Part shown: piece after piece, positions 10,559 to 22,803 of the stretch
How the letters are laid out: each line of letters begins with the position of its first letter
Numbering within the stretch: the stretch's first letter is position 1
Assembly: GCF_029867415.1 (NCBI RefSeq)
Contig: NC_081181.1
Span: 123,385,042-123,449,041, forward strand
Source of the DNA: Vicia villosa
Lineage: Eukaryota; Streptophyta; Magnoliopsida; Fabales; Fabaceae
Reading direction: 5' to 3'
Length of the DNA: 64,000 nt
Program-made: the position numbers and the translations under genes
Notes under the pieces: generated by a model
Told to the model about the DNA's origin: nothing
The model's database searches: none
What the model saw: the letters and a program-made list of their open reading frames with translations, nothing else

Positions 10559-12690
10559 TGTAACACCCCACACATATATATGTCTAGAATAATTGCATAA
10601 AGTATTAATTATGGTTCATAAGACAACAATTACATAATGTTCACAGCGGAAAATAAGAGTACAACTTGAGTACAATACACTAAAGCCGAAAATGTCATGG
10701 CCAAAATATTAGTACATCACAAAGTACATGCCCAAAATATGAAAGCTAGAAAGCACGAGAAAGGAACTAAAGGAAATATCCAACAAGCATCGGCAAAGAA
10801 CTAATCCATCTTGCCCTTACCGCGATCTTGCCTCGAACCACCTGAAAAAAATATAATTGGAATGGGATGAGATTACTAAATCTCAGTGAGTCCGCCTATC
10901 CTATTAGTCCACTCGGATCTAAAGACAAAAATGAACGAATCCACCATTGATTCGGGGTTATTCTTACTTCCGGTACAAATACGGAGCAAATAATCAATTC
11001 ATCTGCCATTGGATGAATAATGCAAATATACAATTATATAAGCAACCAAGTATGCAAACCCGCATCCATATACGGGGAATCCAGAAACGTGTTAATGCCT
11101 CGACTAGGTTATAAAAACACACCTTCGATGAATCACGCCCATGCCTATTGTCAAGAGACATGTACAAGCACACTGCAAGACGATTGGACGGGTTCGCACA
11201 AGCCTAAGTGGTCGCGAGATGACTTTAGCCTAATTGGCGTCATTGTCCCATTAACCATCTTCACGCACGTGTGTTAACGCCGAGTACAATACGCATCTTG
11301 ACACATGGGTCCATTGGGCGAAAGCCTAGTGATGTAGCCTACATGGCACCACTAGAGATGATTTACCTGTTAAGCGTAGGCTTACTTAGCCGCACAACGC
11401 CACCATACCGAGCATGCAAGTGTGTTAACGCCAGGTGAGTAAAAAGCCCCGTACGGCACTCACGAGCACACTGCAACGGTAGCTCAGATGTGAGCCCAAG
11501 ATCACATGATCGAGGCTGTCCCATTGATCACAAAGCCCGGGACATAACGCAACCTAGCCCCCGGCCCGTTTCGATTCAAGCATACACACATATCAATCGC
11601 CAATCACACAAGCACACAATCCCAATTATTTAACCGAAACAACGGGCATCAACAATATATCCATGCCTCATCATAATATAACATTCACATTCAGCATAAC
11701 ATAACGATTCAAATATAATGGAGTTAATTCAGTCTAACAGTACATAATTCACAGATTTGCCATAGTCGCATTTAACTGAAGGCATGTCAGATATATCGAA
11801 AAACGTTATTTAAACATAAAGGCTCATTTTCCAGGATATTACATCTCATTAGCTTTCTAACAGTATATGGTACGCGTCAAACGGATACACGAAATGAGAG
11901 TTATGAATTTTCCAAAAGTTGCTGATTTTTTCACTTTTGCCCAGGGTAACCGGTTACCCAGAGGCAAGTAACCGGTCACTGGCATGAAAAATGCCCAACA
12001 ACGCAAATTTTACACAGGGTAACCAGTTACCCAAAATCCAGTAACCGGTTACTCTGAAGCAGAATTGATTTTTCTGCATTTTAAGAGTTCTAAACCAGTC
12101 CCAATGTCCTATAATTGATTCCCTGCATCCTCAATACAGTCCCAACGAATTTGCATCATATAAACACATTAAGGAACATCAACATGCAGAGATTAATGCA
12201 ATACAAACATGATTAGCATCATTGATTCATCAAATTATCTTACGATCCCTAAACCCCAAAGTATTCCCAACATGCAAACCCCATAGTTTCTATCTATGAC
12301 TCACCTTAGAAGGAGATGAATATGATAAAGATGAGGCTGAGAGAAGAATAGAGGGTGATCAGAGAATCAGGTTCAGATTGCATGCAAGGTTGAGCTGAGT
12401 TTGGACAAGTTTTGGAGGCTTCTTCTTCTCTTCCTCTCCTCCCACGTTTTGTTCTTCTTCCTCTACTAAAAAATTCTGGTTTTTGGAAAGAAAGGGAATG
12501 AATGAGGAACCAAACAAAGCCTTTCCTCTTACTTAAGGGTGAAAAATACTATTATACCCCTCTTATTGCCACTAATAGGTTTAGTTAGCACAATAGACCT
12601 ATTAGTAGAAATATGTATCATATTTATCCATTTTTTTATACCAATCACATTAGTAATAATAATTGAACAAATATAATATCGGGTATTACA
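10559..12690 (-). repeat. Chromovirus 3' LTR
   Basis: Bounded by TGTAACACCCC and GGGTATTACA on the plus strand. It includes four GTAACCGGTTAC-type palindromes at about 11945-12055. Compared with the other LTR it keeps about 65 extra bp around 11945-12010 and about 25 extra bp near 11145-11175. Confidence 0.9.
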
Positions 12691-12703
12691 TTCTTCTCCC
12701 CTT
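12691..12703 (-). other. Chromovirus polypurine tract
   Basis: AAGGGGAGAAGAA on the minus strand directly abuts the 3' LTR. It is the expected primer for plus-strand cDNA synthesis. Confidence 0.8.
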
Positions 12704-12780
12704 AAATAGAATTCGTCCTCGAATTCGAAAACTTACCAAAACAAGTGAGGATAGAATTCCCGCATCTCTGACTCAAGCTC

Positions 12781-14082
12781 CTACGTAGCTTCCTCAGGAC
12801 GCGTCTCGTCCCACATCACTTTCACGATAGGTATCTCTTTACTCCGTAGAGACTTGCTAGCACGCTCCAAGATACAGTAAGGTTGAGGATCATAGGAGAT
12901 ATCTGGTTCTACTTTAACTGAATCCGGGAGAATAGGATGAAAAGTATCAGGCACAAAATTTCGGAGCTGAGATACATGAAACATATCATGCAGCCCGGAT
13001 AGTGAAGGTGGTAATGCTAACTGATAAGCCACTTCATCCACCCGACTCATAATCTGATATGGTCCCATGTATCTCGGACTGAGCTTACGCGTTTTGAACG
13101 GTCCTCCCAACCTCAATCTTGGAGTGACCTTCAAATACACGTGATCACCAACTTCAAATTCTAGAGGCCTTCTCTGCTTGTCCGCATAATTATTTTGTCG
13201 GTCTTGGGCTTTCTTAAGATTATCTTGGATCATCTTGACTTTCTCGTTAGTTTCTTGTATGATCTCCGGTCCAAGAATACCCTTCTCCCCTACTTCGTCC
13301 CAACATAGTGGTGATCGACATTTTCTCCCGTATAGAGCCTCATAGGGAGCCATACCCAAATTGGCATGGTAACTGTTATTATATGCGAACTCTACCAACG
13401 GCAAATGATCCTTCCAACTCCCACCTTCTTTTAGAATGCAGGCTTTCAACATATCTTCTATTGTCTGGATTGTCCTCTCCGTCTTCCCATCAGATTGAGG
13501 ATGGTTAGATGTGCTCATATTTAGTCTAGTACCCAATTCCTTATGAAACATCTTCCAAAATCTCGAAGTGAACTTTGGATCACGATAGGACACTATACTA
13601 GATGGCACATTATGCAACTGTACAATCTCCGCTATGAAAAGCCTTGCGAGATGAATCACCTTGTGAGTTGTCTTTACAGGTAAAAAGTGGGCAGACTTGG
13701 TTAGCCTATCCACTATCACCCATATAGAATCATATCCACCTCGAGCATGAGGTAGTCCCACAATGAAATCCATGGAGATAGAATCCCATTTTCACATCGG
13801 TATCTCCAGTGGTTGTAACATTCCTCCTGGCCTCTGATGTTCAATCTTAACTTGTTGGCAAACGGAACGTTGTGCTACATACTCTGCAATCTCCTTCTTC
13901 ATTCCTGGCCACCAAAAGTCTTTCTTCAAGTCTTGATACATTTTGGTCGATCCAGGGTGAATAGAAAATCTACTCTTGTGTGCTTCATCCAGAATCAAAC
14001 GCTTCAACTCATAATTATTCGGTATGCACATTCTCTGCTTAAACAAAATAATTCTGTCGGGTTCTCTAACAAAATCAAACAT
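12781..14082 (-). pseudogene. Chromovirus integrase with C-terminal chromodomain-like tail
   Basis: Integrase joins cDNA to the chromosome. The zinc-binding N-terminus spans about 13940-14010 (HKSRFSIH), but the position expected to be the first Cys of its C-x2-C pair is Arg (AQRSVC). A TGA at 13792-13794 splits the frame. The core shows the first acidic residue (MDFIVGLP) and the glutamate (SDGKTERTIQ). The expected catalytic Asp in the second motif is Tyr (SIVSYRDPKF; codon at 13585-13587). The GPY-type segment (SPRYMGPYQI) and the Tekay-type C-terminal region (ILERASKSLRSKEIPIV) follow. A TAG at 12781-12783 occupies a position usually Trp, and the frame stays open a little beyond it. It is inactive. 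Confidence 0.85.
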
Positions 14083-14124
14083 GCCTTCGCTCGCTTGTAG
14101 CTGCTCATCATATCCCTGTGATAT

Positions 14125-14911
14125 TCAAATTCTTTCTCGTAATTCATTCTGGATGCTCAAGTTACTAATCAACACACCATTGGGTGTCCATTGAAACTGA
14201 AGGTTAAGATTTTGAAACTTTTCCAATAATCCATGTTCCAACATCATCAACTCCGCAGCTCGAAATTCCTTCCTACTTAAGGCATCTGCCACTTTATTAG
14301 CCTTCCCTGGATAGTATTTCAGTTCAAAGTCATAATCTTTAAGATATTCCATCAATCTCCTTTGACGCATATTCAACTCCTTCTGGTCGAAAAGGTATTT
14401 CAAACTTTTATGATCACTGAACATCTCGAAGTGGACTCCATACAAGTAATGTCGCCACACCTTAAGCGCAAAGACTATTGCGGCAAGCTCAAGATCATGG
14501 GTTGGGTAATTCTCTTCATGAGATCTCAACTGCCGAGATGCATAAGCTATCACCTGACTATCTTGCATCAGCACTCTGCCTAAACCTTTCTTAGAAGCAT
14601 CACAAAACACTTCATATGATCGGTTTGGGTCCGGAATCACTAACACAGGTGCAGTAGTCAACTTCTTCTTAAGTTTCTGGAAACTCTGCTCACATTCGGA
14701 ATTCCATTCAAAAGAAACTTCCTTACGGGTAAGCTTCGTCAATGGTAAGGCTAACTTAGCAAACCCCATAGTAAATCTCTGGTAATAACCTGCCAAACCT
14801 AGGAAGCTTCTGACTTCAGTCACACTCTTTGGTCGGTCCCAATTCACCACCGCTTCTACCTTAGAAAGATCTACTGCCACGCCTCCTCCTGAGATGACGT
14901 GACCGAGGAAA
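14125..14911 (-). pseudogene. Chromovirus RT connection and RNase H domains
   Basis: This continues the RT after a frameshift. It includes the [11 protein letters not shown] segment, the [16 protein letters not shown] start of RNase H, the [17 protein letters not shown] helix, [11 protein letters not shown] and the [14 protein letters not shown] end. RNase H removes the RNA strand during reverse transcription. The frame ends in a TGA at 14125-14127. The integrase follows in the same frame, so this is a nonsense change in one polyprotein. Confidence 0.85.
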
Positions 14912-14912
14912 C

Positions 14913-16493
14913 TTACTTCGGATAGCCAAAATTCACACTGAACTTGGCATACAATCGTTTCTCTCGAAGAGTAGACAACACAATCCGCAAATGCTCTTCA
15001 TGCTCTTCGGGAGTACGAGAATACACCAGAATGTCATCAATGAAGATCACTACAAACTGGTCCAGATATGGTTGAAATATTCGATTCATGTAGTCCATGA
15101 AAACGGCCGGAGCATTATTCATACCAAACGGCATAACCAAAAACTCGTAGTGACCATATCGAGTCCTGAATGCAGTCTTAGGTACATCTGAGCTCTTCAC
15201 TCGGATTTGATGGTATCCTGACTTAAGATCAATATTCGAGAACACACTGGCTCCTTTCAATTGATCTAGGAGGTCATCAATCCGTGGCAATGGATATTTG
15301 GTCTTTATGGTAACTTTGTTCAGCTGACAATAATCGATGCACAAGCGCATACTTCCGTCTTTCTTCTTTACCAAAAGAACAGGAGCTCCACATGGAGATA
15401 CACAGGGCTGAATGAAATGCTTAGCTAGAAGCTCTTCTAACTGGCCCTTCAATTCTCTGAGTTCAATAGGAGACATCCTATAAGGAGTAATAGAAACTGG
15501 GGCCGTTCCAGGAACAAGATCAATTGAGAATTCCGCTTCCCTTTCCGGAGGAAGAGAAGTAATATCCTCAGGAAACACATCAGGAAATTCACATACCACA
15601 GGAATCTCATTCAATTCCACACTTACAGAAGATTCCTTAGAAAGAACTATAAGAAAGGATATTTCTTGAGAAAAGAGGTAATTAACCGCGCTGATCGTAC
15701 CTTCTATCAACTTGGTAATTGCATCATCGGAAGAAGTCTCTTCTGCAGGAATAAATATGGCTTTCTCCTTGCAACCAATATACACCGAATTAAGAGACAA
15801 CCAATCCATTCCAAGAATGACATCGAGCCTCTTGAGGGGTAAGCAAATTAGATCAATCGGGAAGTCACGACCATTAAAAGACACCGAACAATCTTTACAA
15901 ATTAGTCGAGCTTCCACGGTATCATCTATCGCCGAAGAAATGACCATAGGTTCGGGTAAAGAAGTAACTTCCAAACCAAGTCGGTAAACACACTCGGTAG
16001 AGATAAAAGAATGAGTAGATCCACAATCAACTAAAACACATAAAGGTTGGTTGTTAACATAACACGTACCCGCAATGAGATTGCTGTTTCCCTTGGCCTT
16101 TCTTGCATCTAGGTTGTATACATGAACTGCAGTCTTCTCAGGAGCTCTCTTCTTGGGACAGAATCTAGATATGTGACCTGACTCACCACACTCGTAACAA
16201 GTCACCGAAGCGTACATGCACTCCCTAGTGTGCTTCCTATTACATTTGCGACAATAAGGCGGTTGAGATGATTGGTCACCATAAACCTGCTTCTTCTTTG
16301 ATGGAGGGTTACGGGGCCTCAAGTGTTGAGTAGATCTTCCTTGCTCCCTAAAATTAGTCCTGTTCTGGTTCCTCTCTTCTTGAACCCTCTTCAAACTGTT
16401 TTCAGCAACATAGCATTGCCTTAAACATTCAACATAAGTAGTGAACTCTCTTTGGGATACACTATGAGCAATGTCGGCCCTTAAACCCATCAC
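14913..16493 (-). pseudogene. Chromovirus gag C-terminus, protease and reverse transcriptase
   Basis: In order it carries a zinc knuckle ([14 protein letters not shown], residues about 98-111), an aspartic protease site ([12 protein letters not shown]; the usual DSG reads DCG), and RT with [26 protein letters not shown] and the catalytic FIDDILVYS (about residue 484). Near 14937 a short deletion of probably 4 nt shifts the frame, which then stops at 14913 while the RT continues in another frame. It is in the same frame as the gag piece at 16497-17069, separated only by one TAG. Confidence 0.85.
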
Positions 16494-16496
16494 GAA

Positions 16497-17069
16497 CTAG
16501 TCAATCTTCCATAGTTCATCCGGAGCATAAACACCTTGTCGGGAATAATCAGCTAAGTCCTCGAACTTCTCCGCATATTCTGAAACAGACATGTTGCCTT
16601 GCTTGAAGTTCTGGAATTCTCGCTCCTTCTGAGTCTTTACATTGTTAGGGAAATACTTCTCCAAGAATGCTACTTTGAAATGTTGCCAATCCTTAGGAAT
16701 CTCTTGTGCGGTGAAATAAGTAGATGCAGTGTTCCACCACCTAAGAGCTGGTCCCTTCATCTTCTGAGTAGCAAATATCACCTTTTCTTCTTCAGTACAC
16801 TGAATAGCTTGAAACACTTTTTCCATACCAGCTAACCAATCATGAGCCAATAGAGAATCAAGTCCGCCAACAAACTCTGGAGGATCCATCCTGAAGAAGG
16901 CACGAAAGTCTGGTCCAGTTGCAGCTTGAGGAACAGGAACTTGAGTAGGAGGTTGTTGTCCCTGCCTGCCTTGCATCATTTGAGCCATCATCTGATTTTG
17001 TTGTAGCATCTGTTGCATCATCTGTTTCCAAGACACGCCTGCATCTCCGGTTTCTTGCTCGGGCTCCAC
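16497..17069 (-). pseudogene. Chromovirus gag (capsid) N-terminal part
   Basis: The capsid protein packages element RNA. The start is the ATG at 17069 (MEPEQETGDAG). A Gln/Met-rich segment is followed by the retrotransposon capsid domain (MDPPEFVGGLDSLLAHDWL, MKGPALRWWNTASTYF, FLEKYFPNNVKTQKEREF). It ends in an in-frame TAG at 16497-16499, after which gag continues openly. A C-to-T change of a Gln codon would explain this. Confidence 0.85.
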
Positions 17070-17236
17070 ATTCCTAGTTATGGGCCTTCAGGGACCTCTG
17101 CGTTGCTGAGCCATCTCCCTGTCTGTCCTATGCATGGAATCAAGTTGATCAGGCTCAATGCCATAAATAAGACATAAGGAATCATGCTGACTATACACAT
17201 ATGAGGCAGAATTGTACTGTATTATGATGCGTACCT

Positions 17237-17248
17237 GCTCTGATACCA
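17237..17248 (-). other. Chromovirus primer-binding site (tRNA-iMet)
   Basis: TGGTATCAGAGC on the minus strand lies 2 nt inside the 5' LTR. It is the standard plant primer site, complementary to initiator tRNA-Met. Confidence 0.9.
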
Positions 17249-17250
17249 AC

Positions 17251-19308
17251 TGTAACACCCCACACATATATGTCTAGAATAATATGCATAAAGTATTAAT
17301 TATGGTTCATAAGACAACAATTACATAATGTTCGCAGCGGAAAATAAGAGTACAACTTGAGTACAATACACTAAAGCCGAAAATGTCATGGCCAAAATAT
17401 TAGTACATCACAAAGTACATGCCCAAAATATGAAAGCAAGAAAGCACGAGAAAGGAACTAAAGGAAATATCCAACAAGCATCGGCAAAGAACTAATCCAT
17501 CTTGCCCTTACCGCGATCTTGCCTCGAACCACCTGAAAAAAATATAATTGGAATGGGATGGGATTACTAAATCTCAGTGAGTCTGCCTACCCTATTAGTC
17601 CAATCAGATCTAAAGGGAACATACAAAAATGAACGAATCCACCATTGATTCGGGGTTATTCTTACTTCCGGTACAAATACGGAGCAAATAATCAATTCAT
17701 CTGCCATTGGATGAATAACGCAAATATACAATTATATAAGCAACCAAGTATGCAAACCCGCATCCATATACGGGGAATCCAGAAACGCGTTAATGTCTCG
17801 ACTAGGTTATAAATACACACCCTCGATGAATCACGCCCATGCAGTGCAAGACGATTGGACGGGTTCGCACAAGCCTAAGTGGCCGCGAGATGACTTTAGC
17901 CTAATTGGAGTCATTGTCCCATTATCCATCTTCACGCACGTGTGTTAACGCCGAGTACAATACGCCATCTTAACACATGGGTCCATCGGGCGAAAGCCTA
18001 GTGATTTAGCCTACATGGTACCACTAGAGATGGTTTACCTGTTATGCGTAGGCCTACTTAGCCGCACAACGCCACCATACCGAGCACGCAAGTGTGTTAA
18101 CGCCAAGTGAGTAAAAAGCCCCGTACGGCACTCACGAGTACACTACAACGGTAACTCAGGTGTGAGCCGAAGATCACATGATCGGGGCTGTCCCATTGAT
18201 TACAAAGCCCGGGACATAACGCAACCTAGCCCTCGGTCCGTTTCGATTCAAGCATACACACATATCAATCGCCAATCACACAAGCACACAATCCCAATTG
18301 TTTAACCGAAACAACGACCATCAACAATATATCCATGTCTCATCATAATATAACATTCACATTCAGCATAACATAGCGATTCAAATATAATGGAGTTAAT
18401 TCAGTCTAACAGTACATAATTCACAGATTCGCCATAGTCGCATTTAACTGAAGGCATGTTAGATATATCGAAAAACGTTATTTAAACATTAAGGCTAATT
18501 TTCCTAGATAGTACATCTCGTTAGCTTTCTAACGGTATATGGTACGCGTCAAACGGATACACGAAATGAGAGTTATGAATTTTCCAAAAGTTCCTGATTT
18601 TTGCACTTTTGCCCAGCAACGCAAATTTTACACAGGGTAACCGGTTACCCAGAATCCAGTAACCGGTTACTCTGAAGCAGAATCGATTTTTCTGCATTTT
18701 AAGAGTTCTAAACCAGTCCCAATATCCTATAATTGATTCCCTGCATCCTCAATACAGTCCCAACGAATTTGCATCATATAAACACATTCAGGAACATCAA
18801 CATGCAGAGATTAATGCAATACAAACATGATTAGCATCATTGATTCATCAAATTATCTTACAATCCCTAAACCCAAAAGTATTCCCAACATGCAAACCCC
18901 ATAGTTTCTATCTAAGGACTCACCTTAGAAGGAGATGAAGATGATAATGATGAGGCTGAGAGCAGAATAAAGGGTGATCAGAGAATCAGGTTCAGATTGC
19001 ATGCAAGGTTGAGCTGAGTTTGGACAAGTTTTGGAGGCTTCTTCTTCTCTTCTTCTCCTCCCACGTTTTGTTCTTCTTCCTGTACTAAAAAATTCTAGTT
19101 TTTGGAAAGAAAGGGAATGAACGAGGAACCAAACAAAGCCTTTCCTCTTACTTAAGGGTGAAAATACTATTATACCCCTCTTATTGCCTCTAATAGGTTT
19201 AGTTAGCACAATAGACCTATTAGTAGAAATATGTATCATATTTATCCATTTTTTTATACCAATCACATTAGTAATAATAATTGAACAAATATAATATCGG
19301 GTATTACA
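17251..19308 (-). repeat. Chromovirus 5' LTR
   Basis: 2058 bp with the same TGTAACACCCC...GGGTATTACA ends as the partner LTR. It lacks segments present in the partner. One loss near 18616 lies between short GCCCA repeats, which fits replication slippage or recombination. Two GTAACCGGTTAC palindromes remain at about 18637-18670. The ORF at 18925-19266 lies inside it and is not a gene. Confidence 0.9.
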
Positions 19309-21152
19309 CTAGAGATCATTAATTATTATAAAAATTTGTATGAATTTTTGTTATTACATGTATGTTTATTTTTATAAAAGGAAAAAAATTATTGTGATAG
19401 ACAAAAATGATTATTGACTTTGATCACTCTAAGATTCATTGTTTATATTGAATTTTTTAAATTATAAATGTGTAATAAATTTCATTAAATATATTTATTA
19501 TACATTATCACAATATTTTGTATTTGTTTTTATTAGGGTTTAAATATTCATATTATATATGAATTAATTTTTCTTTAATTTTTAAATGTACTATGGTGGA
19601 AATTTTAGTCTCATTATTGTTAAGATAATATGTTGCTGAAATTAAAAAATTGGATAGTAATATTGTGATTTAAAAATTTTAAATTAATTATTTTCCGCGT
19701 ATCATGTATAAATGGTTTTATATATAAGAAGATTATAATTATTAAATAATTAGATAACAAGCTTCTACAATAAATATATTTTTTTAATAAATAATTATAT
19801 TGTTGATTATAAAATAACTAGATTATTGGTAAAAGACTTAAAAACTAAAAAAAATATATTTATTTTTTAAAGAAATATGTAAAAATATTTTAGATAATTA
19901 TTATAAGGTAAGAGAGTGTATATTTTATCTCTATTAGAATTAATTTCCTTATTTGTAAAAAAATTAAAATAAATTATTTAATATTAATGATATATTTTAT
20001 TTTAATTTTAGGCATATGCAAATCAAATAAAATAGAGTATATTTTTTTAAATTGTGTTGTTTTATTATAAAATAAGTATATTATTTGTAAAAGACCTAAA
20101 AAGTGCAAATGAGTTTAAGTTGTAAACCAAAGACAAATAATGCTTTATTTTGTATTTTAATATGAAGAAGAAAAAAACAATACCATAGATTTATAAATGG
20201 TGAAATTAAATTTGAAGATGATAACATCAGGTTTCTATGAAAATTTATTCAATCAATTAAGAATGATTTATTTTATTAATTTATAAAAAAAACATGAGAC
20301 AATAAGTATGATTTATTTTATTATTTACATGTCTACCAGTATTTTTTTTGCTTTTCATATTTTATTTTTTTCAAAATGTAACTCACACAATCTCTCTTCA
20401 TTTAAAAAAATAAATAGATTTATAGAAACACACAAGTAATATCATTATTGCATACACCAATTACCTAGGCTTATTAAGCAACTATCAATTAATGCATTTT
20501 TTTATAAAGACAGTAGTAAATAATAACAAACAATAATACTAATAATTCTACTACTTGATAATATAATACTTATAAACCAAAAAAATAAAAACTAAAATAA
20601 AAATAATAGATGGTTAGAATTTAATAAAATAACAAACGTAGTTTTTGATTTGGTCTTTGTTTTTTAAGCTAATTAAATAAGATCTTAATTAAAAATTAAA
20701 GCCATGGAGTGCCCTCTTTTCTTTTTTGTTGATTTTTTTTTTGTTTTTTTGGTTTTATTTTAATTTAGTTGTGGATATTTATAAATTAAATAATAATCAG
20801 TCAAAGTAATTCTTTTTTATCATGGACGATTTTTTTTTGGTTAAGTTTGTTTTTCATTATTTTGAAATAAAATAAAAATTAATTTTTTTTAGATTATTTG
20901 TTGTTTTCATTAAAAAAAATTAGTTAAAAAAATTTTAAAAAAAGATTTGAAGGAATGGGGGATAGTTTTATTTTATTTTGTTTTATTTATTTGTTATTCA
21001 TTTAATTTCATTTTGTGAATAAATTTTAATTATTTATTAATAAATAAACCATAATAGTTTTAGATTTGATCTTTTGTTTTCCTTTTTTTAAAAAATAAAA
21101 TAAAATAATAATCAAATTTTTTACAACTCCAAGCGTCCCTTTCCTCTTTTGT
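19309..21152. other. AT-rich region, nothing coding recognised
   Basis: Almost pure A/T with many homopolymer runs and no open frames of note. It is probably the inner part of the unit that ends in the Helitron-type hairpin at 21153. Confidence 0.5.
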
Positions 21153-21181
21153 CCCGTGCCTCGTACGGGTATACCGACTAG
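21153..21181 (+). mobile_element. Helitron-type 3' terminus
   Basis: CCCGTGC-CTC-GTACGGG (21153-21169) forms a 7-bp stem with one G-T wobble. Eight bases later comes CTAG (21178-21181), followed by T. A short GC-rich hairpin just before CTRR, with insertion between A and T, is the hallmark of Helitron 3' ends. The 5' TC end was not located and no Rep/helicase gene is visible, so this would be a non-autonomous copy. Confidence 0.55.
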
Positions 21182-21182
21182 T

Positions 21183-21332
21183 TTAATATAATTTGATAAT
21201 TAGAAGAAGGCTTAGTTTAGGCTATGATTTCGTATTATTTTGGCATAATTACGAGTATGTGGGCTTGATTCGGGATATGCGATAATTTAATATAATTCAA
21301 TAATTAGAATAAGGCTTAGTTTAAGCTATGAT
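21183..21332. repeat. Two ~46-bp direct repeats about 104 bp apart
   Basis: The segments at 21183-21228 and 21287-21332 both run from TTAATATAATT through AGGCTTAGTTTA to GCTATGAT, with few differences. Confidence 0.75.
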
Positions 21333-21451
21333 AATTATAATAATATTGGTGAATGATAGAATGCACTATTATTATTAATAAAAATATTATTATTGGTATA
21401 TGATATAGTTACCACTAATAATATTATTATTATTAATATTGTGGTATTATT

Positions 21452-21452
<1 letters not shown>

Positions 21453-21492
<40 letters not shown>

Positions 21493-21524
21493 CATTATTA
21501 TTATTTTTATTATTATTATTATTA
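21453..21524. repeat. (TAA)n/(TTA)n microsatellite pair
   Basis: A (TAA)n tract at 21453-21492 is followed directly by an (ATT)n-type tract to about 21524. The two halves are complementary and could fold back. Confidence 0.9.
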
Positions 21525-21934
21525 GAAAAATAATATAACTCAATTAGAGGAAGGGGCGTTAAAGGGATATTGAGAAAACTGCTCTCACGTAGAAACGAAG
21601 AAGAGAAGAGGGGAAAAGGCTAGGGCAAGAGAATTCCACCCTATTGTTCAAGAATCAAAGTTTTAAACTAAGGTAACGGGGAAGAATGGGTTTTCTAAAT
21701 GATGATTATAACATGAGAGGGTAGTGAGGGTTCCTTTCCCTCTTTATGTGTGATTGATATAGGTTCTTTTTTGTTTAATTTGTTGTTATTCCCATGTGAT
21801 TCTATGTGAGATTATGATGTTATTGATGTCAATAATAGGAATTTTGTGAGGATTGATGTTGTTGATGTGTGTTCTTCCATGAAAGTCCAAGTATGAAAAA
21901 TACGGGTTTATGTGAATAATTGAAAGTGAAATTT
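21525..21934 (+). mobile_element. Possible LTR remnant (gypsy-like)
   Basis: The sequence contains a purine-rich leader-like segment (about 21590-21640) and a TAAGGTAACGGGGAAGAATGG stretch. These resemble in reverse the 'actcacctta/ccttacctt' region of the gypsy LTRs at 1-1298 and 10559-12690. There is no clear terminus on either side. It abuts the copia fragment at about 21935. Confidence 0.3.
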
Positions 21935-22803
21935 AGATGTATAAATTCCCTTACCCCAACTACTACACCTCAACTATACTCACCCGTTCCATCTCACCAG
22001 AGCCCTATTCACATCATTGCTAGTCACAACTCCGCCTCTTTACCATCTACAACCTTTAGCACAATTGATCCCAATTCCTCTACCCCAAGCCCCTCACCAC
22101 CCGCTCCCATTAATCAACATCCTATGATGACTCGTTCCAAAACTGAAAATCCTAGACCCCGTCAATTTCCTACCATGCTTTTAACCACCACAGAACCTAC
22201 CACTGTGAAACAAGCCCTTACCTCACCTAAATGGACTCAAGCAAAGGAAATTGAGTATAATTCTGTTATGACAGACAACACTTGGACTCTAACTTCTCTA
22301 CCCACTAGAAAGACGGTTGTAGGATGTAAATGGGTCTTTCGTGTCAAAGAGATCCCTGATGGATATGTGAATAAATACAAGGCAAGACTTGTAGCTAATG
22401 GGTACCTTTAAAAGTATGGGTATGACTACACATAAACCTTCTCACCATTTGTCAAGCCCGTCACTGTTCGAATTATTCTAACCATTACCGTCAGAAACAA
22501 TTAGCCTCTCAAGCAAGTTGACGTAAACAATGCTTTTCTTAATGCTTATCTTGATTAGGATGTAAACATGACTCAACCTCCTGGTTTTGTCTCCAGTGAC
22601 GCCTCCCTGGTTTGTAAACTTAACAAAGCAATTTATGGGTTAAACCAAGCCCCAAGGGCATGGTATGATCGACTCACAAAAACATTAATTAATTTTGGTT
22701 TTCAACAATGCAAGTATGATCCTTCTTTGCTCATATTCAAGAACAAGGGTTGTTGCATCTACATGCTTATCTATGTCGATGACTTTGAAATACTCAGAGT
22801 CAT
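21935..22803 (+). pseudogene. Ty1-copia reverse transcriptase fragment
   Basis: A Pro/Thr/Ser-rich linker leads to MMTRSKTENPRPRQF, then the RT start (WTQAKEIEYNSVMTDNTW, KWVFRVKEIPDGYVNKYKAR), QPPGFVSSDASLVCKLNKAI, APRAWYDRL and the catalytic YVDD (near 22772). Stops interrupt it at 22409-22411 and at several points to 22560. It is cut about 10 residues after YVDD, so the rest of RT and RNase H are missing, as are LTRs, gag and integrase. The lineage is uncertain but it is not the SIRE type seen elsewhere in the window. Confidence 0.8.

Larger units (their letters stand above)
10559..19308 (-). mobile_element. Tekay-like chromovirus (Ty3-gypsy), complete but inactivated
   Basis: Read on the minus strand the element has a 5' LTR (17251-19308), a tRNA-iMet primer site, gag, protease, RT, RNase H, integrase with a C-terminal chromodomain-like segment, a polypurine tract and a 3' LTR (10559-12690). 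The order RT-RNase H-integrase and the C-terminal region place it in the chromovirus branch, closest in style to Tekay/Del. The two LTRs differ by many substitutions and several deletions. The flanking pentamers are CCAAA and CTAGA, so any target duplication has decayed. Several stops, one frameshift and altered integrase residues make it non-autonomous. Confidence 0.9.

Noticed and set aside
10554..19313. Target duplication of the chromovirus
   Set aside because: CCAAA and CTAGA match at only 3 of 5 bases, so no intact duplication can be claimed.
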